From assembly GCA_012841015.1 (NCBI GenBank), contig DUVN01000024.1, positions 1-64,000 of the forward strand: a DNA stretch of 64,000 nucleotides, in the 5' to 3' direction. The stretch comes from Clostridiaceae bacterium (lineage in GTDB: Bacteria; Bacillota; Clostridia; Saccharofermentanales; DTU023). A program made the position numbers and the translations under genes. Below the pieces are notes generated by a model, which did not search any database, was not told where the DNA came from, and worked only from the letters and a program-made list of their open reading frames with translations. Shown piece by piece: positions 27,777 to 36,137 of this stretch (its first letter is position 1; every line of letters starts with the position of its first letter).

Positions 27777-28121
27777 ATGTATTGTCGCAAGTGCGGTGGT
27801 GAATTGCCTGATCAGGCAAGTTACTGTTGGTATTGCGGAACTGTGCAGGTGAGTGTTGCTGCTAATACTGAACAAATAAGGCTGTGGTCACCTAATCCAT
27901 CGTTAACATCGGCTCAGGTGGCAGATGGGTCTCAGGACCCTAGTCCTCCCCATGCACCACCGCCCGAGCTTGTGGCTAGTAATTCTCAAGTTCCCGATCC
28001 TTCCCACGCGTCAGAGCCAATGCCGAGCAGACAACAAACAAATGATTCATACTATTCATCGCCGCCAAACTATTACTGTCAACCTTGCCTTAATGGTACA
28101 CCAAAAAGATTTCACCAGTAA
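27777..28121 (+). pseudogene. truncated zinc-ribbon paralogue
   Basis: 114 aa from ATG 27777 after GAGGGGAGA. It keeps the zinc ribbon (C3, C6, C17, C20) and about 80 aa of Pro/Ser-rich linker similar to the preceding protein (up to a YYSSPP string), but stops before any basic stretch, membrane helix or repeat domain. The simplest reading is a 3'-truncated sixth copy at the end of the tandem array. It could still make a soluble ribbon-only protein; the additional C-terminal CxxC (YYCQPC) may be chance. Confidence 0.6.
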
Positions 28122-28161
28122 ATGGTTGTGATGAAAGGATTGGAAGGTTGTTTTTGCGCGA

Positions 28162-28608
28162 TCAGTTCAGCTGGCTTTGGCTCGTTTGCTTCACTTGAGG
28201 AGCCATTTTACTTACGTTAAAGGAGATCGATTTTCTATCAGGGAAGCTACAGGTAAGACGGTACGATTCTCCTGCAACGAACGTATGTGCAATGTTGCCA
28301 CCACCACGAACATTGCTCCCGACAAGATTGGATTTATAGTAGGAAAGCGATAGTTCTCGACGACCTTCTGGAACTAAAATGAGTTGAAACCCCGGTATAG
28401 ATTTGGGATTTTCACGATCAACCGGCACACCTTCAAGTCCCCCGATCGAATGCACCGTTATATCCTTCGCAACATGTAGGAAGGACAATTGCGCTGAAGA
28501 AGTTTGTTTAACTCTTTTAAGCGCTTCCTCCTGGCTAGGCCTATTGTATGCGAACTCATAAATAAGCCAAATGAGTCCTAATACAGCAGCTATGATAATC
28601 CAAGTCAT
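28162..28608 (-). CDS. small membrane-anchored protein, unknown function
   Basis: 148 aa. An N-terminal hydrophobic helix (residues 2-19) is followed by a basic/acidic helix and a predicted beta-rich domain with IPGFQLILVPEGRRELSLSY and later HTFVAGESYRLTCSFPD, a pattern seen in small extracytoplasmic beta-sandwich domains in which a polar ‘gets longer, gets ordered’ loop precedes an AG-x-x-Y strand; I cannot name a family. Start at 28608 has GAAGGAG upstream. It is 28 bp behind the gene at 28637-29191, so the two form an operon facing the zinc-ribbon cluster. Confidence 0.65.
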   Translation of the reverse strand: MTWIIIAAVLGLIWLIYEFAYNRPSQEEALKRVKQTSSAQLSFLHVAKDITVHSIGGLEGVPVDRENPKSIPGFQLILVPEGRRELSLSYYKSNLVGSNVRGGGNIAHTFVAGESYRLTCSFPDRKSISFNVSKMAPQVKQTSQSQLN

Positions 28609-28636
28609 GTTATTTTCTCCTTCTAATCTAGAAATA

Positions 28637-29191
28637 TTATGGTGTTTGTGTTTCTGCAGTTGGGCTTTCTATGATCGGGATGAGTTTCTGCTGAGCAGTC
28701 GGAGAAAGAAGCAAGAACGTACCGTCATCTTCAGCGAGAAGAAAATAGAGGTGCTTCTTATTCAATTCCACGGTGACTTTCGCTGTTTTTTCATCCATTT
28801 TACCAATAGGGAGCAGATGAAGTGTGAACGACCCAAACGCCACATTGAATACCAAAGTTGGCATCTTGCTCGCATAAACGTCCGACTTTTGTAGCATACG
28901 CAGTTCCGCAAGGATTAGACTGTCTGAAATTCGTGAGATGGTGGAGCGTCGTGGACTGCGTTTTATGCCATCTCTTTCAAAAGCGACGACTCGCATGCTC
29001 TTATCTACAATGATACTAGCTGCTTCATCCGGTAGAGGCGGGTCAAAGGACGGTTGCTGCACACGTCTTTGCTGTGTAGCTGCTACACGTCTTTGCTGTG
29101 ATCGTCGAGCAGCGGCGGTGCCAATACTGTTTCGGATGACTACTTCTATGACCACAATTGCAATGGCAATCAAAAGGACTAGAATAACCAT
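28637..29191 (-). CDS. single-pass membrane protein, unknown function
   Basis: 184 aa from the ATG at 29191, preceded by AAGGGGG on the minus strand; a longer frame to 29281 lacks a site. One N-terminal membrane helix (residues 2-20), an Arg/Gln-rich linker, then a predicted alpha/beta domain (from IIVDKSMRVVAFERDG to the end). No motif recognised. First gene of a two-gene operon with 28162-28608. The shared layout of a short N-terminal anchor plus a compact domain suggests that both act at the membrane. Confidence 0.65.
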   Translation of the reverse strand: MVILVLLIAIAIVVIEVVIRNSIGTAAARRSQQRRVAATQQRRVQQPSFDPPLPDEAASIIVDKSMRVVAFERDGIKRSPRRSTISRISDSLILAELRMLQKSDVYASKMPTLVFNVAFGSFTLHLLPIGKMDEKTAKVTVELNKKHLYFLLAEDDGTFLLLSPTAQQKLIPIIESPTAETQTP

Positions 29192-29339
29192 AGGTAAACC
29201 CCCTTGGCGTGTAATTGGTGCTGTCAATGAGCCTTCACATAATTTTTCGTACTTCACAAAAGTTGAGGGAGCTACCCCCAATTGGCTTAACTGTACAGTG
29301 CAACTGATGGCGGATTAATTCAGTGTGAATGTTTTATCA

Positions 29340-29828
29340 TTAAGGCGTGCTGGCAATATACCATTCGCCGTCGATCTTCTTCAAAATAAAAATTACATCT
29401 TGAGAAGAAACTTGGCTGCCCTCTTCAATACGTAACTGTCCGGCAATTCTAGCTCTGTCATCCTGTACTGCGATGTTGTCATATCTCATTGAAAACTTTG
29501 GCCAATGAAAGGCGGGAGAATCTGCTGTTAGTTGTAAGCCGTCAAACATCGGCAAAATCATTAAAAGGTCTTTGAAGTCGATATCGATACCTGTGAGCAT
29601 TCCCAAAAGGCCGGCTGATGCATTATATACGGCTCTCATCTTTCGCGCTTCCCTAGGTTCAAAGCAATCAAATATGCCGTCAATATCCATATCATTAAGG
29701 GCATCGATGAGTTTTTCAACAGTCTTTTCAGGTTTTTTTGAGGCACATCCTGTCGTAAGAACTAACGTCAATAACAGACAAAGACAAACACTAATACTAA
29801 TCACAATACGAACGGGGGATTTCTTCAT
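29340..29828 (-). CDS. lipoprotein, DUF4878-like/NTF2-like, unknown function
   Basis: 162 aa. Lipoprotein signal peptide with lipobox ending at C28 (LTTGC). The mature part starts KKPEKTVEKLIDALNDMDID, a pattern seen in secreted NTF2-like proteins, and ends KKIDGEWYIAS, a strand motif common to that fold. Start 29828 follows GCGAGGAG at somewhat long spacing. Probably attached to the outer face of the membrane. Has its own promoter, see 29885. Confidence 0.7.
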   Translation of the reverse strand: MKKSPVRIVISISVCLCLLLTLVLTTGCASKKPEKTVEKLIDALNDMDIDGIFDCFEPREARKMRAVYNASAGLLGMLTGIDIDFKDLLMILPMFDGLQLTADSPAFHWPKFSMRYDNIAVQDDRARIAGQLRIEEGSQVSSQDVIFILKKIDGEWYIASTP

Positions 29829-29869
29829 AGCACATTACTCCTCGCTAATAATTTTCAGAAACAAATCAA

Positions 29870-29893
29870 ATACTCTCGATGTCGAGTATATCA
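29870..29893 (-). promoter_or_regulatory. extended -10 promoter with overlapping inverted repeat
   Basis: On the minus strand TGA-TATACT (29885-29893) is an extended -10 for the lipoprotein at 29340. The inverted repeat ATACTC/GAGTAT (29870-29889) overlaps it and could be an operator. The rest of the 445-bp gap 29829-30273 contains one more promoter (30111) and otherwise AT-rich DNA. Confidence 0.4.
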
Positions 29894-30110
29894 CAGTGTT
29901 CTCTAAAATTGAATGAATGAGTGGAATATTTATCACAGATATTATCCGCAAAAATGAAAAATCAAAGGCTAAAAATCGAGCTCAAATCAATAGTTTTCGT
30001 TAAGTTTTTGCCTCAGCATTGTTGACGTAGAGTAAGAGGGGTGGGCAGTCTCCCTCATATTGATCATCGAAAGAAGAGACAAAAAGCTAGCTTTTCAGAA
30101 GGTCAGCCTC

Positions 30111-30119
30111 TGTTATAAT
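30111..30119 (+). promoter_or_regulatory. extended -10 promoter for the zinc-knuckle gene
   Basis: TGT-TATAAT at 30111-30119 is a good extended -10; no clear -35 at the standard distance. It lies 155 bp before the gene at 30274. Confidence 0.4.
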
Positions 30120-30273
30120 GAAGATAATCCAACGCAAGTGAGGCAACCTGATCAATTCCAGTTTTCGAGAGTGACTGGACTGGGTGTATTTTTGACTATA
30201 ATAACTGACGGAATTGATTGAATCCGATTTTATATCCACTATCTCCAAATTACGTCTGTCAAGGAGTGAACTG

Positions 30274-31533
30274 ATGAAAAAATTAAATGCAAAACGTGTT
30301 AGGCGTCACATGCTTAGAACTTTCGAGTTTTGGCAGCTCGATGAGAAGTTTCTTATTATCTCACCGGATAAAAAACTCTGTACTCTGACGGGAATGGAGT
30401 CTTTGCCTGAGAGCGATACGGGCTATTTCGGATATGCATACCTTGACGATACGTTGCGCGTTGCCTTCTTGGGGTTTTGCAACGAAGAGGACGGTACGTA
30501 CAAGTATTTTGATGCAGATCAAGTGCTCGTCGCGCAGGCTCATATGTTGCCTACGATGCTGGTACGTGTTGTCAAGCCAACGGAAGAATTAGTAAAGCAT
30601 CCTTTCGTCCGAGGTGTTCTTGAGTTTCATCAATCTGACATCCTTCGTCGTAGCACGCTCGCCCTCCGCCAGATTGATCACTTACGTGACCCGTTGCGTC
30701 CCGAAATCCTGAAAGCCGCATGGATAAAAGACGAGAATAAATTGGAAAGAATATTTGATGATAGTGTCAAAGTTTACGTCGATGCCCTTTTAACCGCCTA
30801 CGAGCAGGCAGAAAAGGACGGTATTCGAGCGAGAGATGTTGAGATTGAGGGTGAGCCGGAGCCGCCTCCCGTCGATGCTATGATAGTTGAGTTTGTCCGC
30901 ATTACAGATCTGACACCGGCCAATAATGGGACGTGGCGCGCAGTATTGCTTGACGATATTTCAGGGACGAGAAAAAAGAAAAAAGGAGATGATGTCACTT
31001 TATCGCTTGTGACGACGACGATTGATGAAGAGGAGCGATCTTACACCATGCTTTTTATCGATGTTGATGCTCCCATTGAGGATACAGCGATTGACGTTAC
31101 CTCTTTTAAACCTTTCCGTCTCCCTTGGCGCATCGCGTATACGCTGGAATGCCCCGATTGCAATTTTAAGAATACATATTATCTCGGTCGGAGCGGCGAA
31201 GATCGCCTGTTATTCAAAGAGATTATAGAAGAGATTCGTGCTGGAAGGGTAGATCCGTTGATAGCAATTGATCTTGTTCAGCGCGATGACTGCGAAATTG
31301 ATTTTTCTCGTGAGCTCTATCGTTGTCGGTCGTGCGGAACGCTCGATGTAAAGAAGCGTGTGCGCCTCATCACAAAGGATCATACGCTCTCCATGATGTA
31401 TTATTGTCTCGAATGCGGGGAGCGCATGTCACACATTAAACGCGGACATATTGCATCGCTCGACTGTCCGCGATGCCACGAACAGCTGAATCCCGTCGAA
31501 GAAGCACTCTGGGACGGTGTCGATCCGAATTAG
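30274..31533 (+). CDS. protein with four C-terminal CxxC knuckles, unknown function
   Basis: 419 aa from ATG 30274 (AAGGAGTGAAC just upstream; a longer frame from 30214 has no site). The N-terminal two-thirds has no recognised motif but begins strongly basic (KKLNAKRVRRHMLR). The C-terminal third holds four CxxC pairs: CPDC (~293), CRSC (~350), CLEC (~378) and CPRC (~398), which could bind two zinc ions. No signal peptide or membrane helix, so it is probably cytoplasmic. It is adjacent to the zinc-ribbon membrane cluster but on its own promoter. No function is claimed. Confidence 0.7.
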   Translation: MKKLNAKRVRRHMLRTFEFWQLDEKFLIISPDKKLCTLTGMESLPESDTGYFGYAYLDDTLRVAFLGFCNEEDGTYKYFDADQVLVAQAHMLPTMLVRVVKPTEELVKHPFVRGVLEFHQSDILRRSTLALRQIDHLRDPLRPEILKAAWIKDENKLERIFDDSVKVYVDALLTAYEQAEKDGIRARDVEIEGEPEPPPVDAMIVEFVRITDLTPANNGTWRAVLLDDISGTRKKKKGDDVTLSLVTTTIDEEERSYTMLFIDVDAPIEDTAIDVTSFKPFRLPWRIAYTLECPDCNFKNTYYLGRSGEDRLLFKEIIEEIRAGRVDPLIAIDLVQRDDCEIDFSRELYRCRSCGTLDVKKRVRLITKDHTLSMMYYCLECGERMSHIKRGHIASLDCPRCHEQLNPVEEALWDGVDPN

Positions 31534-31777
31534 TTTTTGTATGACGGGCAGCATGTACCGCACGCTACTGTGGGGGAGGTGTTCTGACTGAATGGCAGAT
31601 GCGACGAGATGCTATATTTATACCGAACGTTACCGTGGCGGCTATCAGACCGGATCAAGTAGTCAATACGACGCGATAGCGTGTGCTGAAGACTGAGATG
31701 AAAGATAAAACTGATTGGATTCACTCAAATAGGCTGTATTAACATACCTTGTTTTAGTGTGACGAAGTTAGCTGCGA

Positions 31778-33085
31778 ATGATTCAGAATATAAAAGAGCC
31801 GAAAGAAACAGATGCTCTGACAAATTCTATCAATGTTGATTCACCGATGTCAGTTTTAAGTACTGAACAACACAGTGAATTAATTGCACTATTGTCTGAC
31901 CTCATTCGCCTGCCCAGCGAAAATCCACCTGGTCGCGAAGTTCTTGTTGAACAGTATTTAATTCAATATTGCGAGAAGAACGGTCTTCATGTAGAGCGAA
32001 TCCCTGTCACTTCAAACCGTGCAAATTTAATCATTACATTGTGTGGTGAAAGTGAGCACAACCCGATTGCCTTTACTGGGCATATGGATGTGGTGCCCGT
32101 ATGGAGTGACGAGCGTTTTCGCTGGAATACTGACCCCTATGAGCCCCTTGTTAAAGATGGCTGGTTGATCGGTCGTGGGGCAGCAGACATGAAGGGCGGG
32201 CTTGCGTGTGTCCTGCTCGCAATGAGTGAGCTTGCGCATACTTCAATTCGCCCGAGTCGAACGATCCATTTACTTGCGACATGTGATGAAGAAGACGCGA
32301 TGCGTGGTTCACGCACTCTTCTACATCATCCCATTATGAGTGAGCTGTCCGATCTTGTCGTCTGTGAACCAACCGGCATGACGCTCTGCCGATGCTCACG
32401 CGGTCGGACGTACGGTGAACTTATTATAAGGGGCAAGACAGCTCACGGTTCGCGCCCCGGCGAAGGTGTTAACACAATCGACATTGCTGCGGACATCATT
32501 CGTTCTCTTAGTTTGTTAAATTCCAGTTGGACGCTATTGCCGAAGAGAGACCGCGATTGGATGTCACAACAGAATTGTTACTCCCACGATGATGATATGA
32601 GTCAGGAAGTCTGCGGAAGGCGGGAACTTGACAATTCTTGTGGGTTTGAAGTTCCATCTTACTGGCAGCCGCTTGCCATCCACGCTGGACTTGAACCTGG
32701 AATCATCCCCGACGTCTGCCGATTGCGTCTCGATTGTCGTGTGTCCCCTATGAGTTCTTGTAACTATGAGATCGAACGCCTTAATCAAATACTTGATGAG
32801 ATTGAGACAACTCATCATGTAAAGGCAGAGTTCCTTGTAGAAGACAAGAGAGAACCTTGGATCACGGCTTCCGACCATCGTCTCGTGCTAAAAATTCATT
32901 CTTTAGGTGCGTTCGATGAGACGGTTTTCTCAGGCAGCACAGATGCTAATGTGTTGCGTGAAGCAGGATTGACGCCCGTGATCATCGGCCCGGGAGATCT
33001 CAACGATGTTCATCATGAGAATGAGCGCGTTTTGTTGGCAGAACTTGAAAGGGCATTTTTGTTATATAAGTCGCTTATGTTGTAA
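31778..33085 (+). CDS. M20-family metallopeptidase (ArgE/DapE-like)
   Basis: 435 aa. Di-zinc site residues are visible: H102 and D104 in GHMDVVP, D137 in GRGAADMKGG, the catalytic/ligand pair E171-E172 in CDEEDAMRGS, and a late histidine in DLNDVHHENE. The central lid domain is present (RGKTAHGSRPGEGVNTI). The family removes acyl groups or C-terminal residues from amino acids and small peptides; the exact substrate is not predictable. The N-terminus has about 27 extra residues before the usual start, so the true start may be the internal Met at residue 24. No strong ribosome site was seen. Confidence 0.8.
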   Translation: MIQNIKEPKETDALTNSINVDSPMSVLSTEQHSELIALLSDLIRLPSENPPGREVLVEQYLIQYCEKNGLHVERIPVTSNRANLIITLCGESEHNPIAFTGHMDVVPVWSDERFRWNTDPYEPLVKDGWLIGRGAADMKGGLACVLLAMSELAHTSIRPSRTIHLLATCDEEDAMRGSRTLLHHPIMSELSDLVVCEPTGMTLCRCSRGRTYGELIIRGKTAHGSRPGEGVNTIDIAADIIRSLSLLNSSWTLLPKRDRDWMSQQNCYSHDDDMSQEVCGRRELDNSCGFEVPSYWQPLAIHAGLEPGIIPDVCRLRLDCRVSPMSSCNYEIERLNQILDEIETTHHVKAEFLVEDKREPWITASDHRLVLKIHSLGAFDETVFSGSTDANVLREAGLTPVIIGPGDLNDVHHENERVLLAELERAFLLYKSLML

Positions 33086-33239
33086 TCTTTTCCACTAGCT
33101 TCATTAATTCATCTGCTGCGGAGCTAGGCGCTCGTATCGAAGATCGAACGATTTGCAATAGCCAAAACGGCAGGAAACGTCACTTGTTGGCGAGCGATAA
33201 GCCATCCATACTCATGTTTTTGTGATCTAGTATTAGTTT

Positions 33240-34094
33240 ATGGATCGATGTTTATCTCATGAGAGCGCTCTTGCGTACTGGCCCTTATCTCTCGCACACA
33301 GTTATTTTGCGGAAGATATTGCCGCGACTGGCAATGAATACTACACAATATTCGCCAAAATAGATCGGCCTAGAAGCAATTCATCAACACATAGTGTTTG
33401 TTCTCTTTCATTGCCAGAACAAAGTATTATGAATCGTGGAAGCGCGTCAGTCGCTTCCCCTCCCCTAATGTTCTTACAGTTAGCTCACCGTTACGATCTT
33501 CATAAAACGATATTACTGGCAAACCTTCTCTGCGCTAGACCCAATGGGCCATATTCCAAACCATTTTTATCCAAAAAGCAGTTATCAAAGTTTGTTCGCG
33601 ATGCTACAGGGTATTTCGGTCGCAAGAGGGCACTACGAGCACTGGCCTATGCTAAGGGAGGTGCATGTTCTATCATGGAGATCTTTGTCGATATGTTTTT
33701 AGGGTTGCCACATGTGTTAGGTGGCCTAGGCCTAAAGGGCGGCGTCTTTAACCACGCGGTCAAGCTGCCAGCCATATCCTCAAAAGCATTGAAAAAGAAA
33801 TACTGTTTTATCGATTATTGTTTTCCGCGCGATAAGATTGCATACGAGTACTTAGGAGCACATCATGAGAGAACGGTCGATAAAGATTCTCTGAGGACAA
33901 CAGCATTACTGAACATGGGATACACCGTTGTGCCTATCAGCAAATCTCAACTCTACGATCCAGATAGCCGTATGCAGTTATTCGAATACGTGGCACGCAA
34001 GCATAAAGTAAGAATCCGTATTCGAACATCAAAGTATGAAAGTTCTTTACGCCGGATTCACGTTCTTTTACCTCGAGTTCCTCAAGTTCAATGA
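33240..34094 (+). CDS. DUF559/AbiEi-like PD-(D/E)XK-type protein, orphan
   Basis: 284 aa. The C-terminal part contains DYCFPRDKIAYEYLGAHHER followed by DSLRTTALLNMGYTVVPI, which resembles the D-x(n)-E-x-K-like core and following helix of DUF559-type endonuclease domains; the canonical lysine position appears replaced (EYLG), so catalysis is uncertain. The N-terminal half (HESALAYW near the start) resembles that seen in AbiEi-like proteins of some Actinobacteria and Firmicutes. No toxin partner is adjacent. It stands alone between the M20 peptidase and the second 82-bp array. Possibly transferred; the fold assignment is tentative. Confidence 0.55.
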   Translation: MDRCLSHESALAYWPLSLAHSYFAEDIAATGNEYYTIFAKIDRPRSNSSTHSVCSLSLPEQSIMNRGSASVASPPLMFLQLAHRYDLHKTILLANLLCARPNGPYSKPFLSKKQLSKFVRDATGYFGRKRALRALAYAKGGACSIMEIFVDMFLGLPHVLGGLGLKGGVFNHAVKLPAISSKALKKKYCFIDYCFPRDKIAYEYLGAHHERTVDKDSLRTTALLNMGYTVVPISKSQLYDPDSRMQLFEYVARKHKVRIRIRTSKYESSLRRIHVLLPRVPQVQ

Positions 34095-34218
34095 GAAAAG
34101 GTATGTTGCACTGTCTATTTTCCTGCAAGTCACTTTGTAGTCGGTAGCATTATCTTTCCATAGAAAATTGGCACACAATGTCAGCAAGTACAAGTCGAAA
34201 CACCCAACACGCTAGATT

Positions 34219-34605
34219 GGCCAGAAATGACACTTTGAGCAAGACTCCATTACCTAAGGTGTAAATTTTGACCACAACCGAGTGAGAAGCACCCGAATGT
34301 GGTCAAAAATAACGTTTTAGGTAAGAGCTCGCTACCCAAGGTGTAAATTTTGTCCACAACCGAGTGAGAAGCACCCGAATGTGGTCAAAAATGACGCTTT
34401 GGGCAAGGACTCGTTACTCAAGGTGTAAATTCTGTCCACAACCGAGTGAGAATCACTCGAAAATGGTCAAAAATAACGTTTTAGGTAAGAGCTCACTACT
34501 CAAGGTGTAAATTTTGACCGTAACCGATTGCGAAACGCTCGAAAATGGTCAAAAATGACGTTTTGGGCAAGAACTCACTACTCAAAGCGAAAAATTTGAC
34601 CGACC
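34219..34605. repeat. 82-bp tandem array B, five units
   Basis: GGTCAAAAAT or a close variant starts at 34219, 34301, 34383, 34465 and 34547, exactly 82 bp apart. Units match array A at 1441-1745, including outer arms, the inner hairpin and the AAGGTGTAAATT string, but the linkers here are CCGAGTGAGAAGCACCCGAA-like and more uniform. Starts 125 bp after the gene at 33240. Confidence 0.87.
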
Positions 34606-34736
34606 GAGTTCTCTTCTGATTTAGCCCGCCATAAATTCCAGCATGGCAACTCAGGCGGGCGTAAGTCTTTAGAGTGCATTAGAGACGCAGAACCGCCACA
34701 ACAATCACTCCGCTCTGATAAGTACACTTTTACGAC

Positions 34737-34965
34737 GAACTGAAGCTAGCGCAGGGTCTCTTAGCGGTGAATTGAAAGCTGGCGCGGTGGAATGAAGATC
34801 TGCTTAGAACCTGTTTTTTGCGAACTGAAGCTAGCGCAGGGTCTCTTAGTGGTGGACTGCAAGCTAGCGCGGCGGAATGAAAGCCTACACAGAATCTATT
34901 TTTGCAGTGAACTGAACGCTAGCGCAGGGTCTCTTAGTGGTGGACTGAAGACCGGCGTAGAGCCG
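34737..34965. repeat. ~86-bp tandem array, three units
   Basis: GAACTGAAGCTAGCGCAGGG or a close variant, followed by TCTCTTAG, starts at 34737, 34822 and 34909 (spacing 85 and 87). Within each unit a second copy of the A-x-GCTxGCGC core occurs about 40 bp later. It ends at the 3' end of the lipoprotein gene 34977. No frame is convincing. The unit differs from the 82-bp family. Confidence 0.75.
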
Positions 34966-34976
34966 GTAACTTCTTT

Positions 34977-35801
34977 TTAGTCTGCCTTGATCTCCTCGGG
35001 TTTGACGTAGGAGTATACGGTCATGGCGTTGCCATCTGCATCTTTGTCGGAGTAACCGTATGAGATGTAGTACTGTTCAATAGCGTTATTGGGGATTGCA
35101 TAAACGACAAGGCCCTTGAACACCTCGCCAGTCTCAATGCTTTGAACTTTTTTGGAGATATCGATGCAGTTGAGGCCGATGTATGTGAGGCCATCGGCTG
35201 TATCGAGACCACCACCGCCTTCAGCAGCGATATTGAAGTACAGATCCGGTGAATAGATGGTGGTGCCTTCATCACCATATCCGGGATAGTCTTTTGCGTA
35301 GACGACTTCATACTCGCAGAGCTTGAGTATAAAGTTCGCGGGAAAATCGGTGTCTACTTTACGATAGTTGTCGTCATCTTCATTATAGGCTTCGATTGCG
35401 GCCATGATGGCTTCTTGATCGTCAGAGAGGCTGGTTACTCGATAGCGGAGGTTTCCGAGCTGTGTGTCCTTTCCGAACTTCATCGTCGAGATCCAAACAC
35501 CTAAGCCAGCAGCAGTGTCCATAGTCTTGGCTTCGACGGTTTCGACTTCTGGTTGGTCTGCTTCCGATGGTTTAGGGGCTTCTTCTGATGGTTTGGGCTC
35601 CGTTTTATCCGCTGCAGTTGAGGGCGTCTCTGGCTCACTCGTAGGTTCAGAGGTGGTATCTGCGGGTTCTTTGACTTCTGTTAACGGTGTATCAGATGAC
35701 TTGCTCTCTTCAGGTGATGTGCGGTTTCCGCAACTCGTCGAAAACATGAGCAGTGCCATCGCGAACACCAAAATCATAAAGAATGTACGTTTCGATTTCA
35801 T
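34977..35801 (-). CDS. lipoprotein with acidic low-complexity spacer, unknown function
   Basis: 274 aa. Signal peptide with lipobox FSTSC, lipidated at C24. Residues ~28-90 are a Ser/Pro/Glu/Thr-rich spacer. The folded domain (about 95-274) has no recognised motif; it contains VWISTMKFGKDTQLGNLRYR and ends VYSYVKPEEI. Likely exported and anchored on the outer membrane face. Start 35801 follows GTAGGGAG. Its own extended -10 promoter lies at 35843. Confidence 0.7.
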   Translation of the reverse strand: MKSKRTFFMILVFAMALLMFSTSCGNRTSPEESKSSDTPLTEVKEPADTTSEPTSEPETPSTAADKTEPKPSEEAPKPSEADQPEVETVEAKTMDTAAGLGVWISTMKFGKDTQLGNLRYRVTSLSDDQEAIMAAIEAYNEDDDNYRKVDTDFPANFILKLCEYEVVYAKDYPGYGDEGTTIYSPDLYFNIAAEGGGGLDTADGLTYIGLNCIDISKKVQSIETGEVFKGLVVYAIPNNAIEQYYISYGYSDKDADGNAMTVYSYVKPEEIKAD

Positions 35802-35842
35802 GTATTATTCTCCCTACTAATTTATTGTTTGCCAACGGTGTG

Positions 35843-35851
35843 ATTATATCA
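35843..35851 (-). promoter_or_regulatory. extended -10 promoter for the lipoprotein at 34977
   Basis: Minus strand TGA-TATAAT at 35843-35851, 42 bp from the start codon; -35 is poor. The rest of the 336-bp divergent gap 35802-36137 must also hold the promoter of the desulfidase gene, which I could not place with confidence. Confidence 0.45.
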
Positions 35852-36137
35852 CTCCTTTAAAATGATTCTTCCTTTATGTGATGTGAAGTTTAGAATGAAA
35901 CTATACGGTACAATAATCAATAGTACTGAAACTGTGACCGAGGTGGCTATGTGCTGTGTGAACACATCGAAAGCGTATAGCTTTATCTCTAGCGGATGGC
36001 AGGGTAGATAAACTATGATGAACAGTAGTAACGTTGCGGCATATGGATAAGGCGGTTTTGAGAGCGCAAAGACATGGCTGAGATGCAACATTTCTTATTG
36101 CTTAAGCAAAGCAGAGCGATCATTTGGGGGGAGTAAA

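Noticed and set aside
17752-28121. Anti-sigma factor cluster
   Set aside because: N-terminal zinc ribbons are not the HxxxCxxC ZAS type and there is no adjacent sigma factor; only one gene has an RsiV-like segment.
33240-34094. Complete toxin-antitoxin pair
   Set aside because: No AbiEii-like or other partner gene lies on either side.
34792-34980. Short open frame through the 86-bp array
   Set aside because: Translation follows the repeat unit and has no ribosome site.
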